Assembly: GCF_047501175.1 (NCBI RefSeq)
Contig: NZ_JBEQWH010000004.1
Span: 124,001-188,000 of the forward strand
Reading direction: 5' to 3'
Source: Methanoprimaticola sp047501175
GTDB lineage: Archaea; Thermoplasmatota; Thermoplasmata; Methanomassiliicoccales; Methanomethylophilaceae
Length of the DNA stretch: 64,000 nt
Made by a program: the position numbers and the translations under genes. Numbering within the stretch: the stretch's first letter is position 1; each line of letters opens with the position of its first letter. Under the pieces are notes generated by a model that had not been told where the DNA came from, ran no database searches, and saw nothing but the letters and a program-made list of their open reading frames with translations. This document shows positions 16,267 through 25,144 of the stretch, in pieces.

Positions 16267-17649
16267 TCAGTCCCTTATGTCCAATCCCAGCGAGCGGAGC
16301 TTGTCGGCCGTCAGCGAGTAGATCTCCTGATGGAAGTTTGTGGGTTCCAATGTGTTCAGGTCGTAGCAGTCCTGGAAGCGGTACCCATCGGGAATGGTCT
16401 GATTGCCCTCGTACAGGCCGACTATCGAATCCAGGAGATAGTTCGCGTCCTCGACCCTCATCCCGGATGCGGCCTGCAGCGTCTTTCCCGCGAAGCGGGC
16501 CTCCATGCCGGTGGTCTTGTCCAGGGCGGAGCCCTTCGCGGATGCGCTCATCGCGGAGAACTCGCGTCCGGACGCCGCATCGCAGATCGCCTGCGCCGCA
16601 TTCTCCAGGAAGCACATCTCCGTGCACGGTCCCGCACCCACGTAGTACATGCTTCCCAGGAGAAGGTCCGTGTTCCGGTCGATGGCCGTCCCCACATGCG
16701 CGAGGACCTGAAGGGTCCCCCTGGTCGTCGAGGTCCCGTGCTTCAGATGGATCGGTCCGTCCACATGTATGTGCGCACCGCATGCCACGAATGCCGCGAT
16801 GGAAACAGCGACATCGCATATCGCGGTCTCCTCCGGACCCCCTGCATATCCTCCGAAGATCGGGAGCGCCTCGGTCATGATCACGCTGCCGCTTATCTCG
16901 CAGGCCGCCTGCATCATCATACCGGTGCGGTTTATCTTCATCTCGTTCATCAGCGGGATGTCATGGCCGTCCGTGGGCGACATCCCCATGTTCGGGAGGT
17001 TCACCGAGATCCTGCTCGTGGTGGAGATCGCGGACTCCGGACCGAACACGGCCATCCCCGGACGTCCCACGTTCGCCTTGGCGACCTCTATGGCCTTCAT
17101 CTCGGACATGATGTTGTACATCTCCGACGGCCCGCCAGGCTGAACGGTGACGCCCTTGTATGTGTTGGAGACGCCGCAGTACAACGTGTCTATGATAGAT
17201 TCCTGCGCGTAACTCTCCATCATCTTGGAGTAGTTCTTCTCGCTGACCGTCGCCGCCGTGGGGCCGCCGTTGACCACGGGGCGCTTGCGTGCATTCCCGT
17301 GACGTGCGCTCACTGTGACCGCATCCACGCCCCGGCCCACCGTGATGGACTTCGGGGAGCATTCTATGGCATCCCAGATCTCATCCTCCGTGACCTTCAT
17401 GACGGTCCCGGTGTCCATGCAGTAGATGCCGACGGTCTGCAACATCTCCACGCCCGCGTCGAAGAGCCTGTCCGCAAGGTCCAGGTCCTCGGGGAGGATG
17501 GAGTCTCCGAACTCTATGCCGTACTTCTCCTTCATCGCGGTGGCCGTGCCGGGGATTATCGTGTAATCCCAATCCACCTCTGCGACCTTGCTACCGGCAT
17601 TGATCCTTCTCTGGACCTCCAGAGAACTGAGTCTCCCACCTACGCGCAT
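16267..17649 (-). CDS. MtmB-family methyltransferase lacking pyrrolysine
   Basis: 460 aa, same length as monomethylamine:corrinoid methyltransferase MtmB, which methylates the corrinoid protein MtmC. Shared family blocks include GRPGM..GPE, LPIFGGYAGG.EET, AGPCTEMC and DKTTGMEAR. In MtmB the Pyl lies in GPETSLSA-Pyl-GNIS; here the aligned stretch is GPESAISTTSRIS, and the Pyl position is Thr (ACG codon, 17017-17019). No in-frame TAG occurs anywhere. Without Pyl the usual amine-activation chemistry is impossible, so the substrate probably differs. Start: ATG 17649 with AAGGGA ahead; an in-frame TTG at 17673 is the alternative. Divergent from mtbCB; no mtmC is adjacent. Confidence 0.87.
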   Translation of the reverse strand: MRVGGRLSSLEVQRRINAGSKVAEVDWDYTIIPGTATAMKEKYGIEFGDSILPEDLDLADRLFDAGVEMLQTVGIYCMDTGTVMKVTEDEIWDAIECSPKSITVGRGVDAVTVSARHGNARKRPVVNGGPTAATVSEKNYSKMMESYAQESIIDTLYCGVSNTYKGVTVQPGGPSEMYNIMSEMKAIEVAKANVGRPGMAVFGPESAISTTSRISVNLPNMGMSPTDGHDIPLMNEMKINRTGMMMQAACEISGSVIMTEALPIFGGYAGGPEETAICDVAVSIAAFVACGAHIHVDGPIHLKHGTSTTRGTLQVLAHVGTAIDRNTDLLLGSMYYVGAGPCTEMCFLENAAQAICDAASGREFSAMSASAKGSALDKTTGMEARFAGKTLQAASGMRVEDANYLLDSIVGLYEGNQTIPDGYRFQDCYDLNTLEPTNFHQEIYSLTADKLRSLGLDIRD

Positions 17650-17961
17650 CACATATCCCTTGCCGATTTCCAAACGCTACTCAGAAAGTTCCACTGAGAC
17701 TGTTTTGGTACTTCATTATTTGTTATCTTTATAAAATATTTCTTCAAATTTTATTGAATGCTCAATATTTTTCATAAATTATATTTAAATTTTACTTAAC
17801 AATGTTAGAAAATCTTGGTTTATTTATATAGACTTGAAACCTTAATTTTTAAAAATCAATTTTTCAAACATACAATATATAAATATTTTGTATAAAAGAG
17901 AAATCATTAAATAATGTATCGTACGATTGACGATCCAACGGGGAAACCCGGGAGGCAAAAC
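17650..17961. promoter_or_regulatory. AT-rich divergent control region of the methylamine island
   Basis: About 310 bp without a gene, far richer in A+T than its surroundings between about 17700 and 17920. Several TATA-like elements are present: TTTATAAAAT near 17729 and TTATATTTAAAT near 17778 could serve the leftward gene; TTTATATAG near 17823 and AATATATAAATATT near 17875 the rightward one. Long A/T tracts (TTTTTAAAAATC near 17845) suggest bent DNA. The mtbC message would have a leader of several tens of bases ending in a GGGAGG ribosome site. No clear dyad operator found. Confidence 0.55.
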
Positions 17962-18609
17962 ATGTCAACAGATGCAGACAAAAAGGCACTTTTCGACGCT
18001 ATGGTCGCATACAAGGTCGACGGGATCAAGGCCGCCGTCACTGCAGCCAGCGCCAACGGGATGAAGGCCACCGAGATCATCGACGCCCTCGCCGAGGGGA
18101 TGACCGAGGTCGGAGTCAAATTCGAGAAAGGGAAACTGTTCCTTCCCCACGTCCTGTCCGCCGCTGCCGGAATGAACGCAGCAATGGACATGCTCGACGA
18201 GGAGCTCCGCGCAGGCGGGGATGCCGCCGCGACATCCAAGGGAAAGGCTGTCATGGGAACCGTCGAGGGGGATGTCCACGACATCGGAAAGTCGATCTGC
18301 TCCACCATGCTCCAGTGCAACGGCTTCGAGCTCGTCGACCTCGGACGCGACGTGCCCAAGCAGAAATTCATAGACGAGGTCAAGGGCGGATGCAACTTCT
18401 GTGGGATGTCCGCACTCATGACCACCACGATGACCGTCATGAAGGAGATCATCGACATCATGTCCGCAGAGGGCATCCGCGACAAATGTACCGTCATGGT
18501 CGGCGGAGCACCCATCACCCAGGCCTACGCCGACAAGATCGGGGCGGACATCTACGGCGAGTCCGCGTCTGAGACCACCAGGAAGGCGAAGGCCGTCGCA
18601 TCCGACTGA
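17962..18609 (+). CDS. mtbC: Dimethylamine corrinoid protein MtbC
   Basis: 215-aa corrinoid methyl carrier that accepts methyl from dimethylamine via MtbB and passes it to coenzyme M via MtbA. N-terminal helical cap (about 10-95), then a B12-binding Rossmann domain with GDVHDIGKSI (His is the cobalt ligand), FELVDLGRDVP, GMSALMTTTM and VMVGGAPI. Start at the ATG preceded by GGGAGG rather than the ATG 48 bp upstream. mtbB follows after 13 bp carrying a GGAGG site, so the two form an operon. Confidence 0.93.
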   Translation: MSTDADKKALFDAMVAYKVDGIKAAVTAASANGMKATEIIDALAEGMTEVGVKFEKGKLFLPHVLSAAAGMNAAMDMLDEELRAGGDAAATSKGKAVMGTVEGDVHDIGKSICSTMLQCNGFELVDLGRDVPKQKFIDEVKGGCNFCGMSALMTTTMTVMKEIIDIMSAEGIRDKCTVMVGGAPITQAYADKIGADIYGESASETTRKAKAVASD

Positions 18610-18622
18610 GGAGGCATCGCAT

Positions 18623-20026
18623 ATGACCGACTACTACACCAGGATGGGAGATGGCAGCAGGGTCAGGATGACCAAGGAGGCCATCCTGAACGACATCCAG
18701 GCCGGAATGGCGGATGCCTGCGACATGGGGGAGATCCCCGACCTGAACGCGAACGAGATCGAGCACCTGGCCGAGATCATCATGTGCCAGGACCGCGTCG
18801 TCGGAGTCGCCCCCGGGAACGAGATCATCCTCTCCTACGACATCGGACAGCTGGACTTCACCGGCGACAACGGTAACTCCGGGAACGGGGTCGACATGGG
18901 AAGGCTCGAGGCCGCTCTCCTCCACGAGAGGGCCCTGGGAGCCGACACCTTCGAGCTCGCCCACGCGGACTACTCCATCAAGCCCGTTAAGCCCGTCATC
19001 GCCAACGAGATGCAGACCATGGAGGAGATCCAGAACGAGATCATCGCCCCCTTCTTCTACGGAGCGATGCCCAACATGGGACTCTACTACTCCCCCGACG
19101 GACCCTACCCGAACCCCGCCGACCTCATGAGGGAGTTCAAGATCGACGAGTCGATGGCAGCGTCCGAGGCCGCGGCCGAGCACCTGACCCGTGACATCGA
19201 GTACGTCACCACCAGGCTCCAGGCCGCCGGATCCGACGGATTCAACTTCGACACCACCGCCTCCGCGGGAGATGCGGACTGCGTCGGCACCCTGAACGGG
19301 GTCAAGCTCCTGAGGGAGCAGTGCCCCGAGGCATACATCCAGGTCGGCTTCGCCGGAGAGTCCATCATGGGGATCCACGGAGCCATCGAGTTCAACGGGA
19401 AGCCCGTCGCCGGGATGTACCCCCACCAGTACGTGAAGATCGCGGAGGAGGCGGGAGCCAACGTCTGCGGTACAGTGGTCAACACCAACACCTCCAAGAG
19501 CCTCGCATGGAACCTCGCCCGTGCGGTCACCTTCATCAAGGAGGCCGTGAAGCAGTCCAACATCCCCGTCCACGCGGACATGGGAATGGGAGTCGGCGGG
19601 ATCCCCATGCTGGAGACCCCTCCCATAGACGCGGTCTCCAGGGCCAACAAGGCGATGGTCGAGATCGCGCACGTCGACGGCATTTAGATCGGAGTGGGAG
19701 ACCCCGCAGGAATGGATCTCCCCCACTTCATGACCTCCGGAATGGGAGGGATCAGGACCGCTGGGGACCTTGTCGCCAGGATGCAGTTCGGAAAGAACAT
19801 GAGGATCGACGAGGCGAAGGAGTACGTCGCCAAGAAGCTCGGCATCACCACCGTCGACCTCGCCGACGAGTACATCATGAGGGAGCTCAGGGAGGAGCAG
19901 AAGCTGGGTGTCGTCACCGGAGTCCCGGGAGCGCCCAGAGGGATCGCGGCCAAGATGAACATCGAGGACGTCCTCGGCATCAAGATCAACAGCTGCGACA
20001 AGTTCCGCGAGAAATGGAGAAGATGA
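18623..20026 (+). CDS. mtbB: Dimethylamine methyltransferase MtbB (pyrrolysine protein)
   Basis: 467 codons when the in-frame TAG at 19685-19687 (codon 355) is read as pyrrolysine; Methanosarcina MtbB has the same length with Pyl at 356. The flanking sequence HVDGI-Pyl-IGVGDPAGM matches the family site, and the post-amber part (SGMGGIRTAGDLVARMQ, VAKKLGITTVDL, MRELREE) is fully conserved. The TIM-barrel enzyme demethylates dimethylamine onto MtbC. This implies that pylTSBCD genes exist elsewhere in the genome; none lie in this window. It ends in TGA and is followed by a hairpin. Confidence 0.95.
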
Positions 20027-20044
20027 GCCTCAGGCTCTGAACAA

Positions 20045-20066
20045 CCCGGAGGCTGCGGCCTCCGGG
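20045..20066 (+). terminator. Terminator after mtbB
   Basis: Perfect 9-bp stem CCCGGAGGC / GCCTCCGGG with a TGCG loop, 18 bp beyond the mtbB stop. The rest of 20067-20154 shows nothing further. Confidence 0.65.
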
Positions 20067-20154
20067 ACCAACAACCTTCGGTCCTGGACAGCATTCGATT
20101 TTCCTCCGTAGGGGCCTGCATCCCCACGCATCGCCAGGACCTCCACCCGATCCA

Positions 20155-21429
20155 TCAGGGCCTCAGGGCCGTGATCGGGACGACGAAGACGCCGTCATCA
20201 CGACGGTACACCGCCTGTGACAGACCACAGACGACGCACAATACCGATGGGACCTTCGCACCCCTGTCCGCCATATAGTCCCTTATCCTGATGAGATTCG
20301 CGGCAGCACCGTCGATCTGCTGGGCGCCCAGCTTTATCTCAAAGGCCCCCCAACGCCCATCGGGCAGTTCCACGACGGCATCGATCTCACGGTCCTTGTC
20401 ATCGCGATACTGCAGAAGCCTTCCCCCGAGTCTGGACGCATACACGTCCAGGTCCCTCGCGCACATGGACTCGAATATGAAGCCGAATGTCCTGAGGTCC
20501 TCGATCAACTTCGACGAGTTCAGGTCCAATGCCGCCACTGCGAGGGATGGGTCCGCGAGGTGACGTTTCTGAGTGGAACCGACACGTACGCTGGACCTGT
20601 AGTTCGGATCGAACGGCAACTGGTCATTTATGAGATACATGCGATCCAGGAGGTCCAGGTAGTTGGTTATCGATGTGTCCGAAACATCCTCGTTCTCGTA
20701 CTCTCTGATATCCTTGGCTATGCTCGCTTTGGATGCATAAGTGGACTCGTTCCTGGCCAAAGACCTCAAAAGCATCTCGATCTTCCTGGAATTACGATTC
20801 TTCCCATCCAATCTCGCAGCATCCTCCACTATAGTCCTAAGATACCCCCTATTCGCAATGAGTGCTTCGGATTCGTCGAATTCGATGTTGCGGGGCCACC
20901 CCCCGCGAACTGCAAGGCGTACCAGCTCAGACAGCTCGGTCCTGCACACGGCGGCTTTGACCTTGTCATCGAAGAGCCCCTCCAAGGACACCTGTCCAGA
21001 TGAGTCCCCGGATTCGTACAGCGACATCGTACGTATGCGCATCCTGCCGAGACGCCCTGCGCCGGAATGCTTCTTGGACGAGGGAAGTGGGGTCGATGAA
21101 CCGGACAGGATGAACCTTCCATTCCTCGTACTGGAGTCTACAACATCCTTCGTGGCACTCCAGATGGCCGGGACCTCCTGCCATTCGTCGATGAGCCGAG
21201 GCTCCTCCCCATCATAAGCTGACATGATGTCCATTTCCACCATGCGCCTCATGGCATACTGTCCTGCGGGGTCGTTGAGTGATATCTCACTATTGGCCCT
21301 CGTGCGCGAGAGCCATGTCTTTCCACAGAACTTCGGACCCTCGATAGACACCGCACCGAATGCTCTCATCATGAGATCCAATTCGGATTCTGCCAGTCTT
21401 GGACGGTAGCCTTCCGGTGTGAGCGTCAT
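20155..21429 (-). CDS. AAA ATPase with DUF4143 domain (copy 1)
   Basis: 424 aa. N-terminal AAA_14 ATPase: Walker A GPKFCGKTW (about 31-39), Walker B-like PRLIDEWQEVP, sensor-like FILSGSSTP. C-terminal DUF4143 part shows a nuclease-like D-(E)xK arrangement (REIDAVVELPDGRWGAFEIKLG). These orphan ATPases are abundant and mobile in archaea and gut anaerobes; their role is unknown, with proposals including DNA transactions and toxin-like behaviour. It is a single gene with a distinctive repeat operator just upstream of its TATA box. Relative to copy 2 (44733-46076) it is only distantly similar. Confidence 0.85.
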   Translation of the reverse strand: MTLTPEGYRPRLAESELDLMMRAFGAVSIEGPKFCGKTWLSRTRANSEISLNDPAGQYAMRRMVEMDIMSAYDGEEPRLIDEWQEVPAIWSATKDVVDSSTRNGRFILSGSSTPLPSSKKHSGAGRLGRMRIRTMSLYESGDSSGQVSLEGLFDDKVKAAVCRTELSELVRLAVRGGWPRNIEFDESEALIANRGYLRTIVEDAARLDGKNRNSRKIEMLLRSLARNESTYASKASIAKDIREYENEDVSDTSITNYLDLLDRMYLINDQLPFDPNYRSSVRVGSTQKRHLADPSLAVAALDLNSSKLIEDLRTFGFIFESMCARDLDVYASRLGGRLLQYRDDKDREIDAVVELPDGRWGAFEIKLGAQQIDGAAANLIRIRDYMADRGAKVPSVLCVVCGLSQAVYRRDDGVFVVPITALRP

Positions 21430-21448
21430 AGGAGAAGGTATGGTACGA

Positions 21449-21531
21449 CGATATATAATGTGTTTTTCACGAAATATCTTTCGTGTTTTTCACGAAATTG
21501 CCATTATGCAATGTAGATTCATCCGTGAAAA
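21449..21531 (-). promoter_or_regulatory. TATA box and tandem repeat operator of DUF4143 copy 1
   Basis: Leftward TATA CATTATATATCG at 21449-21460, about 25 bp before the ATG. Immediately upstream are two identical 16-mers GTGTTTTTCACGAAAT (21460-21475 and 21483-21498), 23 bp apart. The second is part of a larger dyad TTTCGTG-TTTTT-CACGAAA. A half-site in opposite orientation (CGTGAAAA) lies at 21524-21531. It looks like a cooperative repressor site, possibly autoregulatory. Confidence 0.6.
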
Positions 21532-21560
21532 GCATCCCGAAAACAGAAAAATGATGGTTT

Positions 21561-21576
21561 TGCCCCCGAAGGGGCA
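21561..21576 (-). terminator. Terminator of purSLQ
   Basis: TGCCCC / GGGGCA stem with a UUCG-type tetraloop on the leftward strand, 9 bp past the purQ stop, followed by T-rich sequence. Confidence 0.65.
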
Positions 21577-21584
21577 TTGGAGTT

Positions 21585-22403
21585 TCAGCGCCTCTCGAGG
21601 CTTGCGATCACCGAGCGGAACACGGGCATGCCGTCCCCCTCCTCGGCCGAGTATCCCCTGGTCCAGTCCGCATGGGTAAACCTGGAGATCGCACGCTCCG
21701 GATGGGGCATCATGCCCATGACGTTCCCGGCAGGGTTGCAGATGCCTGCGATGTCGGACGGGGAACCGTTGGGGTTCCACGGATACCTGGCGTCGGACCC
21801 GTCGGGACAGACGTACCTGAACACGACCTGGTCGTTGTCCTCGAGCCTCTGGACGAAGTCGGGATCGCTGCTCATCAGCTTCCCCTCGGCATGTGCGGAC
21901 GGGATCGTCAGCATGCGCCTCCTCTCGATCCGGGACGTGAACACGCACTTCCCGTTGTTGTCGTTCCTGAGGACCGTGGGCCTGCACTCGAACCTTCCGG
22001 AGTCGTTGGTGTACAGCGCGGCCGTGGGGCTGTCGGACATCGTCCCCTCGAACGCGGGGAGCAGTCCCAGCTCCACCAGGATCTGGAACCCGTTGCACAC
22101 TCCCAGGACGGGCTTCTCCGCCTCGACGAAGCGCCTTATGTCCGTGCCAAGGGATGCCTTGATCCTCGCCGCGAACAGTGCCCCGGCGCGGACGTAGTCC
22201 CCTGCGGAGAACCCTCCGGCGAAGACCAGCACGTCGTAGTCCTCGAGGCTCCTGCGCCTCATCTCGGACGACTGCCCGTTCAACTGCTTGAGGTGCACCA
22301 GCTCGGCCTGTGCGCCGACCGCCCTGAAGGCGTCGGCCATCTCCTCCTCCGCATTGGTCCCCTCGATGCGCATGACACATACTCTGACGTCTTCCGGCCT
22401 CAT
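21585..22403 (-). CDS. purQ: FGAM synthase glutaminase subunit PurQ
   Basis: 272 aa. Class I glutamine amidotransferase that supplies ammonia to PurL in step 4 of purine synthesis. Nucleophile elbow GVCNGFQ (Cys), and catalytic His/Glu in MMPHPERA. The extra length compared with bacterial PurQ (about 225 aa) is common in this lineage. The start ATG overlaps the purL stop as ATGA, so it is translationally coupled; an in-frame ATG further upstream would overlap purL by 40 bp and is not favoured. Confidence 0.93.
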   Translation of the reverse strand: MRPEDVRVCVMRIEGTNAEEEMADAFRAVGAQAELVHLKQLNGQSSEMRRRSLEDYDVLVFAGGFSAGDYVRAGALFAARIKASLGTDIRRFVEAEKPVLGVCNGFQILVELGLLPAFEGTMSDSPTAALYTNDSGRFECRPTVLRNDNNGKCVFTSRIERRRMLTIPSAHAEGKLMSSDPDFVQRLEDNDQVVFRYVCPDGSDARYPWNPNGSPSDIAGICNPAGNVMGMMPHPERAISRFTHADWTRGYSAEEGDGMPVFRSVIASLERR

Positions 22404-24727
22404 GCGGATCCCCCCATAATGGTCCAGACTGGATCGTTCCATGCCCTCCTGAGCTCCTCCACCGGGATCTCGGTGCCGTTGTCCTTGATCTTCAGGGAAT
22501 CGCCCTTGGTGATTCCCAGGAGATGGGCGTCGTCACCCATGATGTCGGTGAACCTGGTCACGTCGGCACCATCGATCTCGACGATCCAACGGCTGTTGCT
22601 CTCGGAGTACAGCTTCACCCTGAAGTCCTCCCCGTTCAGCGCGGAGGTGTCGATCTCGGCACCGACGTGTCCGGAGATGCACATCTCCGCGACGGCCACC
22701 GCGATGCCTCCGTCGGAACAGTCGTGGCAGCTCACCACGAGACCCTCGTCCATGGCCTTCAGCAGCTTGTCCATGAGCCTCTTGAGCCTCTCGATGTCCA
22801 CTGCGGGGACCTCTCCCTTCTCCCCTCCGAACTTCCTGTAGAGGAGCGACGCGCCCATCTCGTCCCTGGTCTCGCCGACCACGAAGATGCAGCTCCCGAC
22901 CTTCTTGAAGTCGGCGGTGATGCTCTTGCGGACGTCGTCTATGAACCCGCATCCCAGGATCATCGGAGTTGGGAGTATGTGGTGTCCTCCGGGGGCCTCG
23001 TTGTAGAGGCTCACGTTCCCGGAGGGTATCGGGATGTTCAGCGCGCGTGCGGCCTCCCCTATCCCTCTGACGGCCTCCCTGAACTCCCCGAGCCTCTCGG
23101 GCTTCTCCGGGTTGCCGAAGTTGAGGCAGTCCGTGAAAGCGTTGGGCCTGGCTCCGACGGCGACGATGTTCCTGCAGGTCTCGTCGATGCAGGACATCCC
23201 TCCGCGGTACGGGTCGGCCTCCGTGAACCACGGGTTGCAGCCGATCGCCGCGGCGAGTCCCTTCATCCTGTCGGGGACGGGCCTCAGGACACTGGCGTCC
23301 CCGGGTCCGGTCTCGTTGAGTGGCCCTACCATCGGGTGGACCACGGTGGCCGCGCGGACCTCATGGTCGTACTGCCTGATCGCCCACTCCTTGGATGCCA
23401 CATTGGGGTCCGAGAGCATGGCGAGGATCGCATCCCTGTCGCTGTCGATCTTGGGGAAGACCTCTCCGTCCTTGGTGGGCGGTGTGGGAAGCTCATAGGG
23501 CCTCTCGTACACAGGTCCCCCAGTGAGGAACTCGATGTCCATGTCGAATATGTTCTCGCCGTTCCAGTAGAGGCGGGTGTGCATGGTGTCGGTGGTCCTC
23601 CCTATGGGCGTGGCGGGGACGTCCCAGAGGTCGAAGACCTCGAGGACGGCATCGACGTTCTCCGGTCTGCAGGTGCACATCATGCGCTCCTGGGACTCGG
23701 ACACCCAGATCTCCCACGGGGCGAGCCCAGGCTCCTTCAGGGGGACCTTCTCCAGGTCCACGTCGGCCCCGCATCCCCCGTCGAGGGCCATCTCGCCCAC
23801 GACGCAGCTGAGTCCGCCCCCGCCCAGGTCCTTCATGCCGGTGATCAGATGCCTGGCATTGATCTCGAAGCATGCATGCATGACAGGCTCCTTCATGATC
23901 GGGTCACCCAGCTGGACGGCCCCTCTGGAATCCTCGTCGGAGGTGGACGTCAGGTCCGCGGAGGCGAAGTTGACGCCGTGGATCCCGTCCCTTCCGGTCA
24001 GTCCACCGATCAGGATCATGACGTCCCCGGGGCCTCCCGCGTAGTTCTTGGCGAGGTCCGCCCTCTTGACGATTCCGAGGCACGCGACATTGACGAGGCA
24101 GTTCCCGGTGTACTTGTCGTCGAAGAAGAATCCGCCGGTGATGGTCGGTATCCCGACACGGTTCCCGTAGTCGCGGATCCCCGAGACCACGCCGCTCATC
24201 AGGTACCTGGGGCTCTTGACCCCCGCGGGAAGGTCCACATCCCTGTCGATGGGTCCGAAGCACAGGGGATCGGCCAGCCCTATCGGCTGGGCCCCCATGC
24301 ACACCACGTCCCTGAGGATGCCGCCGATTCCTGTAGCGGCCCCTCCGTAGGGCTCGATCGCGGAGGGATGGTTGTGACTCTCGATCCTCAGAGCGTAGCC
24401 GTAGTCGTCATCGAAGACCATGACCCCGGCGTCGCCCTTGGAGAGGACGTCGTCCCTGTCGATCCCGAACACGAACTCCTTCAGGATCGGTTTGGAGCTC
24501 TTGTAGCAGCAGTGCTCGCTCCATGCCTGTCCGAGCGCCTGGAGCTCCACGTCCGTGGGGTTCCTGCCCTCCTTCTCGAAATAGGACCTGACGGTGCGCA
24601 TCTCGTCCATGGAGAGCCCGAGGCTCAGGTCCTTGGAGAGCTGGACCAGGTCATCGTCCGAGGCGGCGAGTATGTCGACGTCGTACAGCTCGTACGACGC
24701 GTCGCGCCTGCTCATCCCACAAGCCAT
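22400..24727 (-). CDS. purL: FGAM synthase subunit PurL
   Basis: 775 aa, the synthetase subunit: FGAR + ATP + ammonia to FGAM. Visible family blocks are QAWSEHCCYKSSKP, RIESHNHPSAIEPYGGAATGIGG, MKDLGGGGLSC, PSGNVSLYNE and CHDCSDGGIAVAVAEM. Start at ATG 24727, six bases after a GGTGAG ribosome site that overlaps the purS end; an ATG at 24715 is possible. It is the middle gene of purS-purL-purQ. Confidence 0.95.
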   Translation of the reverse strand: MACGMSRRDASYELYDVDILAASDDDLVQLSKDLSLGLSMDEMRTVRSYFEKEGRNPTDVELQALGQAWSEHCCYKSSKPILKEFVFGIDRDDVLSKGDAGVMVFDDDYGYALRIESHNHPSAIEPYGGAATGIGGILRDVVCMGAQPIGLADPLCFGPIDRDVDLPAGVKSPRYLMSGVVSGIRDYGNRVGIPTITGGFFFDDKYTGNCLVNVACLGIVKRADLAKNYAGGPGDVMILIGGLTGRDGIHGVNFASADLTSTSDEDSRGAVQLGDPIMKEPVMHACFEINARHLITGMKDLGGGGLSCVVGEMALDGGCGADVDLEKVPLKEPGLAPWEIWVSESQERMMCTCRPENVDAVLEVFDLWDVPATPIGRTTDTMHTRLYWNGENIFDMDIEFLTGGPVYERPYELPTPPTKDGEVFPKIDSDRDAILAMLSDPNVASKEWAIRQYDHEVRAATVVHPMVGPLNETGPGDASVLRPVPDRMKGLAAAIGCNPWFTEADPYRGGMSCIDETCRNIVAVGARPNAFTDCLNFGNPEKPERLGEFREAVRGIGEAARALNIPIPSGNVSLYNEAPGGHHILPTPMILGCGFIDDVRKSITADFKKVGSCIFVVGETRDEMGASLLYRKFGGEKGEVPAVDIERLKRLMDKLLKAMDEGLVVSCHDCSDGGIAVAVAEMCISGHVGAEIDTSALNGEDFRVKLYSESNSRWIVEIDGADVTRFTDIMGDDAHLLGITKGDSLKIKDNGTEIPVEELRRAWNDPVWTIMGGSA

Positions 24728-24729
24728 GT

Positions 24730-24969
24730 TCATCTCACCGATACCCTGAAGTTCTGGATGACCGGGTTGGCGAGCAGTTTCCTGCACATCTCCTCGGCCT
24801 GGGCCTTGGCCTCGTCTGCGGGAAGGTCCATGTCGACCTCGAACAGCTTCACGGTCTTCACGTCGTTGACTCCCTTGAAGCCCAGGGACTCCAGGGTCTT
24901 CCTGGTGTTCTTCCCCTCGGGGTCTGCGACCCCTTTCTTGAGCTCGATTCTGATCTCGACGACTGTCAT
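24730..24969 (-). CDS. purS: FGAM synthase small subunit PurS
   Basis: 79-aa bridging subunit that links PurQ and PurL. The pattern IRIELKKGVADPEGKNTRKTLESLGF is diagnostic. First gene of the operon; the stop lies two bases before the purL start. Confidence 0.93.
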   Translation of the reverse strand: MTVVEIRIELKKGVADPEGKNTRKTLESLGFKGVNDVKTVKLFEVDMDLPADEAKAQAEEMCRKLLANPVIQNFRVSVR

Positions 24970-24980
24970 CGAGCGTGAGC

Positions 24981-25015
24981 TATGGCACGCGCGCTATTAA
25001 CCTTGCGCACGCGCG
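24981..25015 (-). promoter_or_regulatory. purS promoter flanked by GCGCACG motifs
   Basis: Leftward TATA AAGGTTAATAG (24994-25004), about 30 bp before the purS ATG. CG-rich repeats lie on both sides: GCACGCGCGC at 24985-24994 and GCGCACGCGCG at 25005-25015. The same motif class appears at other growth-gene promoters here. Confidence 0.45.
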
Positions 25016-25144
25016 AGACCCGGGCACGGCACATGTTCCAGCACCCGGGACCTGTGGAACGCGTCAGATGCACGTTCCGAGGGCATACCAGAGGTCCGAT
25101 CCATGTGGTACTTGTATAAACCACGAACAGATTGGCGTGGTAAC

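Noticed and set aside
20045..20066. Inverted repeat after mtbB as a PYLIS-like element
   Set aside because: It lies beyond the stop codon, whereas PYLIS elements were proposed immediately downstream of the amber codon; it fits a terminator better.
24981..25015. CG-rich repeats at purS as a CRISPR or mobile-element end
   Set aside because: Only two short imperfect copies around a TATA box, with no spacers, target duplication or transposase.
25103..25144. Earlier ATG for the NSS transporter
   Set aside because: It would fall on or before the expected transcription start after the TATA at 25111 and adds non-conserved residues.
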